Source: Halovenus amylolytica (GTDB lineage Archaea > Halobacteriota > Halobacteria > Halobacteriales > Haloarculaceae). From it: 64,000 nucleotides of DNA. The stretch covers positions 142,698 through 206,697 of the forward strand of contig SAYS01000007.1 in assembly GCA_004015825.1 (NCBI GenBank). The letters are read 5' to 3'. The notes beneath the pieces are model-generated. The model searched no databases, was not told the DNA's origin, and saw only the letters and a program-made list of their open reading frames with translations. Shown here piece after piece: positions 35,977 through 44,243 of the stretch (within the stretch, counting starts at the first letter, position 1; every line of letters begins with the position of its first letter). The position numbers and the translations under genes are program-made.

Positions 35977-36120
35977 AACAGCAAGAAAGCCCCGGCTGGC
36001 TCCAGTCGGGGGCACCGATAGACTCGCTTCGCTCGTCTATCGGAATAAGCACCGCAGACCGAAGGTCGAGGAGCGCAGCGAACCCCGGATGGTCGAACGC
36101 GCGGGGGCTTTCTTGCTGTT
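35977..36120. repeat. Two-hairpin repeat element, copy D (single half-like)
   Basis: Outer ends AACAGCAAGAAAGCCCC (35977-35993) and GGGGGCTTTCTTGCTGTT (to 36120) are inverted copies. The internal CCCCTTTCAGTCCC blocks have been lost. The core keeps GAGGAGCGCAGCGA and two hairpins, one a GATAGAC module (CGATAGACTCGCTTCGCTCG, on to CTATCGG) and one GACC-GAA-GGTC. It sits between the convergent tiaS and hisF genes. Confidence 0.72.
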
Positions 36121-36153
36121 CACAACGGTATTCTTGAGTTCGCCGTTTCCTGA

Positions 36154-36170
36154 GGGGGCTTTCTTGCTGT
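36154..36170. repeat. Solo end of the same repeat family
   Basis: GGGGGCTTTCTTGCTGT stands alone 34 bases after copy D. A matching solo left end lies at about 62024-62040 before copy E. Confidence 0.65.
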
Positions 36171-36246
36171 CCAAAACATAGCTAGCAGTTCAACCGAGGC
36201 CATCACAAAAACAGAATTCACGCCAAACAGAACACTCAGACAGCCC

Positions 36247-37062
36247 CTACAGTCGAACCGGAATCCCGCGCTCGTGGAGATACTCCTTCGTCTCCTGAAT
36301 CGAGTACTCGCCGAAGTGGAAAATCGAAGCAGCCAGTGCGGCGTCGGCGTTGGCCTCGGTAAATACCTCGTAGGCATCTTCGGGACTCCCACAGCCAGAG
36401 GACGCGATCACAGGCGTCGAAACAGTATCACAGACGGCCTTCATCAGTGGGATGTCGTACCCCTCCTTCGTCCCGTCGGCGTCGATCGAGTTGATGAACA
36501 GTTCGCCCGAGCCACGCTCCTCGGCCTCCGCCGCCCACTCGACGGCATCGATTCCCGTCCCCTCGCGACCACCCTTGACGGTGCACTCGAACCAGCAGGA
36601 CTCCCCATTCACGTCGGCGTAGTACTCACCCTCCTCGTCGAACCGCCGTTTGGCGTCGACCGAGATGACGATACACTGGCTCCCGAAAGCTGTCGCGCCC
36701 TCGCTGATCAGTTCGGGACGGTTCAGCGCGCCGGTGTTGATCGAGACCTTGTCCGCGCCAGCGCGGAGCGTCTCCTTGATGTCCGCCTTCGTTCGGATGC
36801 CGCCGCCGACGGTCAGCGGGATGAACACCTCGTCGGCGACCGAGCGAACGGTATCGAGCATCGTCTCGCGGCCCTCCGCAGAGGCGGTGATATCCAGAAA
36901 GACGAACTCGTCAGCCCCGGCCTCGTTGTATCGCTTTGCCATCTCGACGGGGTCGCCGGTGTATTCGAGATCCTCGAAGTTGACACCCGTGTACACCGCA
37001 GCCGTTCCGTCGTCGTCGACATCCACGTCGATACAGGGTATGATCCGTTTCGTGAGCGTCAT
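36247..37062 (-). CDS. hisF: Imidazole glycerol phosphate synthase subunit HisF
   Basis: A 271-residue (beta/alpha)8 cyclase subunit that closes the imidazole ring with ammonia from HisH. Family blocks are at both ends: [20 protein letters not shown] (catalytic Asp in CIDVD), [20 protein letters not shown], and [21 protein letters not shown] second catalytic Asp is in [20 protein letters not shown] at 37062. Confidence 0.96.
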   Translation of the reverse strand: MTLTKRIIPCIDVDVDDDGTAAVYTGVNFEDLEYTGDPVEMAKRYNEAGADEFVFLDITASAEGRETMLDTVRSVADEVFIPLTVGGGIRTKADIKETLRAGADKVSINTGALNRPELISEGATAFGSQCIVISVDAKRRFDEEGEYYADVNGESCWFECTVKGGREGTGIDAVEWAAEAEERGSGELFINSIDADGTKEGYDIPLMKAVCDTVSTPVIASSGCGSPEDAYEVFTEANADAALAASIFHFGEYSIQETKEYLHERGIPVRL

Positions 37063-37221
37063 TTATTATCCCACACTAAACGTGCGGGTCTCAAAAGCCG
37101 TCCGACTTCTCGCGCTGGTATCGAACGCTATTTTTGGAATCGGTCGAAAATCCGTCCGACCGTGCGAATCGAGAGACCAGCGGTCGGTACATCGAAGTAT
37201 CTCGGGGTTCGACAACCGGGT

Positions 37222-37404
37222 ATGGACGCCGAGGAATCCCGCGTCGAGTACGATCCGACGGATCCGACACCGCCGGCGCGCGAACCGCCGTACCGTAGTA
37301 CCGCCCCGCAGAGCCACTACACCAGCGGACAGGTCGCGACCGGGCTGGCGATCATGCTACTCGGGGTCGTGATCGTGGTTGGACTGACACTCGCACTCGC
37401 CTGA
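37222..37404 (+). CDS. Small single-TM protein (60 aa)
   Basis: A 60-residue protein. A proline-rich soluble N-terminus (MDAEESRVEYDPTDPTPPAR) precedes one C-terminal TM helix (VATGLAIMLLGVVIVVGLTL). Short tail-anchored proteins like this are common in haloarchaea and of unknown role. It is divergent from hisF. Confidence 0.72.
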   Translation: MDAEESRVEYDPTDPTPPAREPPYRSTAPQSHYTSGQVATGLAIMLLGVVIVVGLTLALA

Positions 37405-37480
37405 GCGTGGTGACAGTTCGCATAGACTGACGGGATCGAATGAGAATGTTAAAGACACCGACCGCATTACCACAGGATGC

Positions 37481-37618
37481 GCCCGGGTGGCTTAGCTGGA
37501 CATAGCGCCGCACTCATAGGGTACCACGGAAACGCGGCTCACTCCGGCACGTTCCCCCCGAGGATTACCTCGGACCTGGGACATGCGGAGATCGAGGGTT
37601 CGGAGCCCTCCCCGGGCA
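37481..37618 (+). tRNA. tRNA-Met (elongator, CAU) with intron
   Basis: Exon 1 is 37481-37518 and exon 2 is 37583-37618, with a 64-base intron (37519-37582) after position 37. Acceptor stem GCCCGGG pairs with CCCGGGC (37611-37617) with discriminator A; the anticodon stem is CCGCA/TGCGG around CTCATAA (anticodon CAT, 37515-37517); T arm GAGGG-TTCGGAG-CCCTC. The elongator initiator-independent type and the intron location match the intron-bearing elongator tRNA-Met known in haloarchaea. No CCA is encoded. A TTAAAG element about 30 bases upstream may be its TATA box. Confidence 0.93.
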
Positions 37619-37651
37619 CTTCTCACACGTCGCGAATCATCTGTGAGCGAC
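37594..37651 (+). repeat. tRNA-Met 3'-end direct repeat, copy 1 (in the tRNA)
   Basis: The segment from the T-arm through the flank CTTCTCACACGTCGCGAATC-A-TCTGTGAGCGAC. The same run returns at 37928-37980, and its tRNA part returns at 37747-37768. Confidence 0.75.
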
Positions 37652-37689
37652 AGCGCTGGAAGTGCGCTGGAGGCGACGAACCCGCAGGT

Positions 37690-37744
37690 CTTGCGCGAAC
37701 GTAGTGAGCGCAAGGCAGGAAAGACGAGCGAAGCGAGTCTTTCC
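37690..37744 (+). repeat. Two adjacent perfect hairpins downstream of tRNA-Met
   Basis: CTTGCGC/GCGCAAG (37690-37714) and GGAAAGAC/GTCTTTCC (37718-37744), the latter around GAGCGAAGCGA. The same two modules occur in the same order in repeat copy B (10748-10796) with different, still complementary flanks. Confidence 0.7.
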
Positions 37745-37746
37745 GT

Positions 37747-37768
37747 GGTTCGGAGCCCTCCCCGGGCA
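37747..37768 (+). repeat. tRNA-Met 3'-end repeat, copy 2 (partial)
   Basis: GGTTCGGAGCCCTCCCCGGG plus CA repeats the last 22 bases of the tRNA gene, followed by unrelated sequence. Confidence 0.72.
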
Positions 37769-37927
37769 TTCTCCAAGGAACCACGAACGCCAGTGAGTGG
37801 TGACGCCGTGGAATGCCCGAGCGGTTCCGAACGAGACGAGGCGCGCGCAGGGAATGTGAGGTCGACCGCCGGGAGACCTCGGTGCGAACGGCGAAGCCGT
37901 GAGCGTGAGCGAGCACGTCTCGGCGTT

Positions 37928-37980
37928 GTTCGAGCCCTCCCCGGGCACTTCTCACACGTCGCGAATCTTCTGTGAGCGAC
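37928..37980 (+). repeat. tRNA-Met 3'-end direct repeat, copy 3
   Basis: GTTCGAGCCCTCCCCGGGCA (one-codon-short T loop) plus the flank CTTCTCACACGTCGCGAATC-T-TCTGTGAGCGAC. It is nearly identical to copy 1 including 33 bases beyond the tRNA, as in an att-site duplication left by integration into the tRNA 3' end. Confidence 0.75.
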
Positions 37981-38080
37981 TAGTCCTTGCCGTACCGAGG
38001 CTGGCTATCGCGTATCTGGATACCAAATGAGGGGTGCGACCTCGAATTTGTCGCGCCCTGCGGACAGTCCGGTGCCTGTT

Positions 38081-40042
38081 TCACGAGCGGTCGTGATCTG
38101 CCCAGGTGCTGTGGTGGCCGAGCGTCCCCAGTTGTACGCGCGAATCCTCACTGTTGCCATCGGTGTCCGCGTCCAGCGCGTAAAGGAAACTGTCTCGACT
38201 CCCGACGTAGACGACACCGTTGACCACTGTCGGCGAGGATGATACTGCTCCTGCGGTTGCGAACCGCCATTGTTTCTCACCCGTCTCTGCATCTATCGCA
38301 TAGCCGCTCTCGTCGAGACTCCCGATGTACACGGTTCCATCGGCCACCGTCGGTGAGGAGTCGTGGACACTGCGTCCTGCGTCGAAGCGCCACTGTTCGT
38401 CGCCCGTCTGGGCGTCGATCGCGTACACGTTTCCGCCCCCCGAAGCGTCTCCCACGTAGACCGTGCTATTGGCCACCGTCGGCGACGAAAATACTGATGC
38501 GTCGGTATCGAACCGCCACCGCTCAGCACCGTCGTCGGCGTCCAGCGCATAGAGAGCGTCGTCGAAACTTCCGATATAGACGGTGTCGTCGGCTACCGTC
38601 GGAGAGCTTATTCCGTTGATTTCGGTGTCGAAATCCCACTGTTTCGTCCCGTCATCGGCGTCTAGCGCGTAGAGTGCGTCGTCAAAACTTGCGACGTAGA
38701 CGGTACCGTCGACCACTGTCGGTGAGGATCGAACGTAGTCTCCGGTTTCGAACCGCCACTGTTCGTCACCCGACTCGGCGTCGATCGCGTAGACGTTGCT
38801 GTCCCGACTGCCGACGTAGACTGTGCTATCGAATACCGTTGGAGAAGACTGTACGAGAGAGTCGGTTTCAAAACGCCACTGTTCCTCGCCGTCCTCGGTG
38901 TCCAGTGCATAGACGTGGTTGTCTCGACTTCCGATGTACACAGTACCGTCCACTACGTTCGGAGAGGAGAGGACGTGATCGCCGGTCTCGAATCGCCACT
39001 GTTCATCACCCGTCTCGGCGTCAAGTGCGTAGACGTTGTTGTCCACACTTCCAAAATAGACGGTCCCGTCAACGATCGTCGGTGAGGAGCGGACACTGTT
39101 CCCGGTTTCGAAGCGCCACTTCAGTCTCGGAGTAAGATTGATACGAAGTGTCGCGGACTCTCCTTCATCCAGTATCACCGTCTCGGACGTCCGAAATTCC
39201 TGCTCCTCGAGATCACCGGGTTCGTCTGTGACTCCTTCGGGAAGGAGATATCCGACAAACGATCCCTCACACCGATCGCGCGTCGCCTCCTCGACGAGTG
39301 TGAGTGTGATCGTCGCGACTTCTCCGTCGAAATTGAACGAGTCCCACGAGAAGGTGCACTCTGTATCGTAGTGGGGGGTTACGGTAACTTCCTCATCTTC
39401 GTCTGCCGATTCCGTTTCGTCTTCGCCGAAGCAGACGAAAAAGTCCTCGATCAGCCGATTCTCTGCAGAGTAGGTCTCGCCGCTGTCCGGGTCGAACTGT
39501 TCGATAGGGTCCCCCCCGACCAGATCGAGCTGGAAGCACTCGACCGTCTCTGTAGCTTCCGTGCCACAGAACGAGATATTACTGATCCCAGCCTGCTGGC
39601 CACCTGGGTTCTTCGGCGCACAGAGGACGCCGTCGAGGTCGTCACCGTCGTACGAACTGGTGTCCGGCCCCCCCTTGACACACACCCGCTGGATATCGTC
39701 GCTGGACGAAAATTCGAAACAGGTGATTTCGTTTTCCTCCGGCTTCCTGATCACGTCGTCGATAGTAATACTGTACTCGTCGTCGTCCCCGGTGAACGTG
39801 TATGTTTTCCCCTGCTCGGGGTGTCCCTCGATCTTCCCACAGAATGTCCCCTCCGGACAGTCGTCCTCGCAGACGCATGGCCCGACCGCACGATCATCGT
39901 TGTTGCGTTGACCGCGTCCCTTGCCGGGGTCGGCACTTGCAACCCCGCTGCCAACGTACACTGTGGCTGCGGTACCACTCCCGAGCATCCCGAGCAGACG
40001 TCGGCGTGACGGGTGATTTTCTGATAACTCTTTCTCGGTCAT
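38081..40042 (-). CDS. Tat-exported eight-blade PQQ-like beta-propeller protein
   Basis: A 653-residue protein. A twin-arginine signal (SRRRLLGMLGSGTAATVYVG) precedes a Cys-rich domain of about 270 residues (CVCEDDCPEGTFCGKI and others). Eight repeats of about 40 residues follow from roughly residue 308 to 630, each close to WRFETG-x3-SSPTVVDGTVYVGS-x6-YALDAETG. Eight such repeats form a closed propeller. PQQ-like repeats occur in scaffolding and assembly proteins as well as quinoprotein dehydrogenases; no PQQ-site evidence is seen. AT-rich DNA precedes ATG 40042, and the gene lies beside tRNA-Met. Confidence 0.88.
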   Translation of the reverse strand: MTEKELSENHPSRRRLLGMLGSGTAATVYVGSGVASADPGKGRGQRNNDDRAVGPCVCEDDCPEGTFCGKIEGHPEQGKTYTFTGDDDEYSITIDDVIRKPEENEITCFEFSSSDDIQRVCVKGGPDTSSYDGDDLDGVLCAPKNPGGQQAGISNISFCGTEATETVECFQLDLVGGDPIEQFDPDSGETYSAENRLIEDFFVCFGEDETESADEDEEVTVTPHYDTECTFSWDSFNFDGEVATITLTLVEEATRDRCEGSFVGYLLPEGVTDEPGDLEEQEFRTSETVILDEGESATLRINLTPRLKWRFETGNSVRSSPTIVDGTVYFGSVDNNVYALDAETGDEQWRFETGDHVLSSPNVVDGTVYIGSRDNHVYALDTEDGEEQWRFETDSLVQSSPTVFDSTVYVGSRDSNVYAIDAESGDEQWRFETGDYVRSSPTVVDGTVYVASFDDALYALDADDGTKQWDFDTEINGISSPTVADDTVYIGSFDDALYALDADDGAERWRFDTDASVFSSPTVANSTVYVGDASGGGNVYAIDAQTGDEQWRFDAGRSVHDSSPTVADGTVYIGSLDESGYAIDAETGEKQWRFATAGAVSSSPTVVNGVVYVGSRDSFLYALDADTDGNSEDSRVQLGTLGHHSTWADHDRS

Positions 40043-40269
40043 TGTCCCTTGTTCTTACCGAGTTCGGAGTTTTAGTATAATAGGAAATACTACAAGTAAT
40101 GTAATATTAATAGCATCAATATTTGACTGTCGTATTACTTTCTCGTTCAGTAAGCAGTAGAACGATACCGAGAGCAACGCGGAGATGAGTTCTGTCAGTG
40201 GTTGTACATCCTGTTTTCAACGCATCAGCCAGGATAATCCGGAACTAGTAGAGAATTTCGCGCACGTAG

Positions 40270-41448
40270 TTACATCGGGATCGACGAGCGCCCGTCGATC
40301 ACTGCCCGATACCGTTCCCCGGCAGCCGAGTCGGCCGAGAGTTCCTCACGGATTCGTTTGGAGATCCACTCCTCGTCAGTTTCGGGGCTTCCGGCAGGAT
40401 TACCGTCGAACTCCCCGCTCCGAATCTCTGCCGGCAGATACCGCTCGTAGACCGGCAGTCGCTCGGTGAGCGGAACGCCTGCTTCGTCTGCAATCTCCTG
40501 GAGCCGATCCAGCGCCGGCCAGGCATAATCGGGGTTGATGTGATCGGCCGTCACCGGCGAGACGCCGCCGAGATCGTCGATCCCGCAGTCGACGACCTCC
40601 CCGGCGGGTGCGAGATTCGGCGGCACCTGCAGTGAGACGTCGTCGGGCAGCGCCGCGCGAGCCATCGCGACAGTCCGCCGCAGGGTTTCCAGCGACGGTT
40701 CGCCACCACGCCAGCGTTCGTTTTCGACGACCGGCTGGACGATCACCTCCTGAATGTGGCCGTACTCCTCGTGGAGCTTTCGGATCGTAAGCAGGCTCTC
40801 GGCCCGATCCGCCCAGTGTTCGCCGATGCCGACCAGAATCCCCGTCGTGAAGGGAACGCCGAGTTCCCCGGCCGTCCGAATCGTCTCGACCCGCTGGGCC
40901 GGCGTCTTCACCCGGGGGCCGCTGTGGGCGGCCACGTCGGCGGTCGTTTCGAGCATGACACCCATGCTCGCGTTGCAGTCGGCGACCAGCTCCATCTGCT
41001 CGCGAGTCTGATCACCTGGGTTGGCGTGGGGGAGCAGCCCCTCCTCGATGGTGAGTTCACAGACCTCCCGCAGGTAGGAGTGGATCGTGTCGTGGCCCCA
41101 CTCCGCGAGCTGGTCGTAGATCTCGGTGTACCGGTCGTCTGGGTCGTCGCCGAACGTAAACAGCGCCTCCGTACAGCCCGCGTCGGCACCGTCTCGGACG
41201 ATCTCGCGGACCTCCTCGGGTGAGAGCAGCGACGCTTCGCCCGGTGGATCGAAGTACGTACAGTACGTGCAGGTGTACCGGCAGGCCGTCGTCAACGGGA
41301 CGAAGACGTTCCGACAGAAGGATAGCTCCGAGGCTGGACTGACCTCGGCCGGGCGAACGGCGAGCAGCTCCTCGACGGTAGCCTGGTCGACAGACGGGAG
41401 TTCGGAGCGCACACGCCACTCTCGGGGTGCAAAGCTCAAATCAGTCAC
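40270..41448 (-). CDS. cofG: 7,8-didemethyl-8-hydroxy-5-deazariboflavin synthase subunit CofG
   Basis: A radical SAM enzyme of F420 synthesis that, with CofH, makes the deazaflavin chromophore F0. The cluster motif is CRYTCTYC. Other family segments include YTCTYCTYFDPPGEASLLSP, FGDDPDDRY, GILVGIGEHWADRAESLL and NPDYAWPALDRL. I prefer GTG 41448 (392 residues): a TATA-like TTTTTTAA at about 41579-41572 would place the RNA start downstream of the ATG at 41562. CofC lies upstream on the same strand. Confidence 0.93.
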   Translation of the reverse strand: MTDLSFAPREWRVRSELPSVDQATVEELLAVRPAEVSPASELSFCRNVFVPLTTACRYTCTYCTYFDPPGEASLLSPEEVREIVRDGADAGCTEALFTFGDDPDDRYTEIYDQLAEWGHDTIHSYLREVCELTIEEGLLPHANPGDQTREQMELVADCNASMGVMLETTADVAAHSGPRVKTPAQRVETIRTAGELGVPFTTGILVGIGEHWADRAESLLTIRKLHEEYGHIQEVIVQPVVENERWRGGEPSLETLRRTVAMARAALPDDVSLQVPPNLAPAGEVVDCGIDDLGGVSPVTADHINPDYAWPALDRLQEIADEAGVPLTERLPVYERYLPAEIRSGEFDGNPAGSPETDEEWISKRIREELSADSAAGERYRAVIDGRSSIPM

Positions 41449-41606
41449 GAAATGTCGACCAGCCCTGGGAGCATGGCTGGTCACTGCGCCAGGAGCGGTG
41501 GAATCTGGCACTGTTGGGTTGCGTACCCACGCACGGGTCGGCCCGTGCACAGAGGCGTACACAGGCTCGCGTTAAAAAACTTGGCTGGTGTCAACGACCC
41601 ACAGTA

Positions 41607-42224
41607 TCAGGACTGATCGCGCTCTACCACACACCGGCCGTCGGTCGTATCGAGTTCGAAACCCGCCTCGCGGAGCCAGCCTGCAGACTCACCACGTCCG
41701 TGGATCAGCAGTTCCACGAGATCGTCCGGTTCGTCGATATCGACAGCCAGTCGGAAGGAGTCGACAGTCTCGACGGCTGCCCCACAGCGGTCGGCCTCGC
41801 GGCGATGTTTGCGGTAGGAGTCGCCGTGGTAATCGACGCGAAAGGCAGTCTCCCGTATCACGATCGCGTTCGTCCCGCCGCCGAGACCAGGTGCGAGAAC
41901 GACGTCGGCAGCCGGATCGAACAGTGCTGTGAGAGAGTCGGCTGTTGCGAGGGCGAGATCAGACATCACGATAGCCACGGGACCAGTCGCCGCTGCGAGC
42001 ACCGCGTTGATCGCGGGGGACAGTGGCCGTTCGTCGACATGGACTGGACAGTCGGCGTCGACCGGTTCTGTCGCGAGAATCTCGGGATCGTGGCCCGCCG
42101 CTCCGATAGTCTCGACGACGTCGTCGAGCAGCACGCCTGCAAACTCGCGGCGCTCGTCGGTGTCGAGAACAGGTGAAAGGCGGGTGTTCGGATCGTGCGA
42201 ATCGAACGGAACGAGAACGCGCAT
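41607..42224 (-). CDS. cofC: 2-phospho-L-lactate guanylyltransferase CofC
   Basis: A 205-residue nucleotidyltransferase that activates 2-phospholactate with GTP for joining to F0. It has the family N-terminus VLVPFDSHDPNTRLSPVLD and the GGGTNAIVI segment of the active site (LAPGLGGGTNAIVIRETAF), then VDIDEPDDLVELLIHG. It is followed by cofG on the same strand, a conserved F420 gene pair. Confidence 0.94.
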   Translation of the reverse strand: MRVLVPFDSHDPNTRLSPVLDTDERREFAGVLLDDVVETIGAAGHDPEILATEPVDADCPVHVDERPLSPAINAVLAAATGPVAIVMSDLALATADSLTALFDPAADVVLAPGLGGGTNAIVIRETAFRVDYHGDSYRKHRREADRCGAAVETVDSFRLAVDIDEPDDLVELLIHGRGESAGWLREAGFELDTTDGRCVVERDQS

Positions 42225-42227
42225 TCC

Positions 42228-42968
42228 CTACTGAAGTTTGTTCGTGTTCTGTTTCTTCTGGGAGTAGAGGTAGAAGCCACCGCCGACGAGGGCGATCAGC
42301 ACGACGCCTGCCCCGCCGAACAGAAGCATCGTCTGGGATTGCTCCTGGCTCTCCTGGCTGTCGATGATCGAATCAGCTTCGGTCATCGACTGCTCGAAAT
42401 CACCGTTGTTGTACAGTGAGATTGCCGACTGCAGGTCGCTGTTGTCCTCGCTGACGCTCTCGCTTGCCTGGTCGATCCGGTCGCGGGCGTTCTGACTCGC
42501 TTCAGTGTAGCGGTGAACCTCCCACTGGTTCTGGACACCGCCGGAGACTGCGACTGCGACGAAGTTCTCCTCTTCGGGGTTCTCGTAGTTGTAGGAGTCG
42601 ATTTCGGGGACTGTCCCGGATCCTTCGACGACCACTTCACTGATACCATCGTCTGCAGAGAGCTCCATCGAGACCGTCCCTTCTCCGCTTTCACTGATGG
42701 TGTCACCGCCGACGGTCTCTGCACGGATGGAGACCGTTCCATCCTCGAACTCGGAGGAGGCCTCGAGTGTCCACGTATCAGGCTGGTCCTCGAACGGGTC
42801 CTCTATCGTGACCGTCGCGGTCTCCTGTTCGCCGACTTCGAGTTCGTCGGGAACCTCGCTATCATCGAACGTTACTGCTGTTGCTACGCCTGCCGTCCCC
42901 AGCGCGAGGGCGAGTACGACGCCCAGCGCCAGGAGCTTAGAAGAGTGGGTCCAACTCATCTGTGTCAT
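42228..42968 (-). CDS. Secreted, C-terminally membrane-anchored protein of unknown function
   Basis: About 246 residues: a signal segment (LLALGVVLALALGTAGVATA), an extracellular beta-rich domain (about residues 30-150), a helical stretch (ARDRIDQASESVSEDNSD) and a C-terminal TM helix (MLLFGGAGVVLIALVGGGFY) with a basic tail. The start overlaps the end of cetZ; ATG 42968 or 42959 are both possible. It is coupled to cetZ, so a role at the cell surface with cell shape is possible but unproven. Confidence 0.75.
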   Translation of the reverse strand: MTQMSWTHSSKLLALGVVLALALGTAGVATAVTFDDSEVPDELEVGEQETATVTIEDPFEDQPDTWTLEASSEFEDGTVSIRAETVGGDTISESGEGTVSMELSADDGISEVVVEGSGTVPEIDSYNYENPEEENFVAVAVSGGVQNQWEVHRYTEASQNARDRIDQASESVSEDNSDLQSAISLYNNGDFEQSMTEADSIIDSQESQEQSQTMLLFGGAGVVLIALVGGGFYLYSQKKQNTNKLQ

Positions 42969-44109
42969 CTTCGACAAGGGTCTCTAAATTCTCTTCGCTC
43001 TCCTCCTGGATCTCTTCGATGTTCTCCTGTGCCTCGATTGCCACTTGCTGGAGTTCCTTGATCCGTGGCACGTTGTGGACACCCGAGAGGAGCACCGACG
43101 CTGCAACGTTTGGCTCGTTGATCGGGTAGTCGCCACCGCGGACTTCCATACTGCCAGTCTGCTCCTCGAGCCACTTCCGCCCGCGCTCTATGCCTTTCCG
43201 GTTGAGATGTTTCGGCGGCCCAGAGACGACCAGCAGGGCACGCTCTGCACCCTCGATCTCACAGGGGAGTGTCAGGCGACCGAGCGCGGCCTTGCGGACC
43301 AGCGACGTGATCCGGTTGGTCGTGTTTGCCGTCTCCATGTTGTCGTCGTCACCGCCCTTGAACCGGGAGAGCAGACCGCCAGAGCCATCGCTCTGGACGC
43401 TCTCGGCGTCGTAGCCGACCGTCGAGACACCACCACCCGAAAGTGTGTTGATGATCTCGGAGGAGTCGACGACACTTTCCGCGACGTTGTCGCCAGCCGA
43501 GACCTCGCCGGCACCGAAGAGGACGCCGAACCGGCGGACGATCTCGTCGTTGATCTGGTCGTAGCCGCCCTCGACGGATTCGCCGGTCTTTCGCCAGGCG
43601 TCGTTGTCGAAGACGAGCAGGTTGTCGACCTCCCGGACGAACGTCTGGAAGGATCGGGCCGCATTCAGGGTGTAGATACCCCCCTCGTCACCGCCCGGCA
43701 GGATGCCGAGTCCGTACACCGGTTCGGTGTAGATCCGCTTGAGATGTTTCGCGAGCACCGGCGAGCCACCCGAGCCGGTCCCACCGCCGAGCCCGGCGAC
43801 GATCAGGAAGGCATCGATCTCGTGGACCGGAATGTTGTCTATCGCGCCCTGTACCTCGTCGATATCCTCCTCGGCGATCTCGGCACCGAGTTCGTTGTCG
43901 GCCCCGACACCGTGGCCTTTGACCCGTGCCTGCCCGATGAGGACCCGGTTATCCTCCGGGACGTGTTCGAGTCCGATCAGATCCGCCTTCGCGGTGTTGA
44001 CCGCAATGGACGAACGGACGATCCCACTCCCCGTCCGCTTGTCGTACTCGATAAATTTATCGACAATTTTCCCGCCCGCCTGTCCGAAACCGATCATCGC
44101 TAGTTTCAT
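42937..44109 (-). CDS. cetZ: Tubulin-family cell-shape protein CetZ
   Basis: A 390-residue protein with tubulin/FtsZ GTP-binding features: MKLAMIGFGQAGGKIVDKF, AGLGGGTGSGGSPVLAKHL (signature GGGTGSG) and a T7-like loop segment. The acidic C-terminal tail (EEIQEESEENLETL...) resembles tubulin tails. CetZ proteins control haloarchaeal cell shape and motility rather than division. ATG at 44109 matches family N-termini; the longer frame to 44169 is not supported. Confidence 0.95.
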   Translation of the reverse strand: MKLAMIGFGQAGGKIVDKFIEYDKRTGSGIVRSSIAVNTAKADLIGLEHVPEDNRVLIGQARVKGHGVGADNELGAEIAEEDIDEVQGAIDNIPVHEIDAFLIVAGLGGGTGSGGSPVLAKHLKRIYTEPVYGLGILPGGDEGGIYTLNAARSFQTFVREVDNLLVFDNDAWRKTGESVEGGYDQINDEIVRRFGVLFGAGEVSAGDNVAESVVDSSEIINTLSGGGVSTVGYDAESVQSDGSGGLLSRFKGGDDDNMETANTTNRITSLVRKAALGRLTLPCEIEGAERALLVVSGPPKHLNRKGIERGRKWLEEQTGSMEVRGGDYPINEPNVAASVLLSGVHNVPRIKELQQVAIEAQENIEEIQEESEENLETLVEDDTDELDPLF

Positions 44110-44243
44110 ATCTGGCTTTAGGCGAAACCTATGCCAACGGAAATATAAGTGTTTTCCCCCGTCTGACAAAACTGAGAATTAGACCGACGGTACGGGTGTC
44201 ACAAAGCAGACCACGTATACCCATCCGCAACAGTCTGGTAAGT

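Noticed and set aside
41449..41562. CofG N-terminal extension of 38 residues
   Set aside because: The probable TATA lies so close to 41562 that the RNA should start downstream of that ATG.
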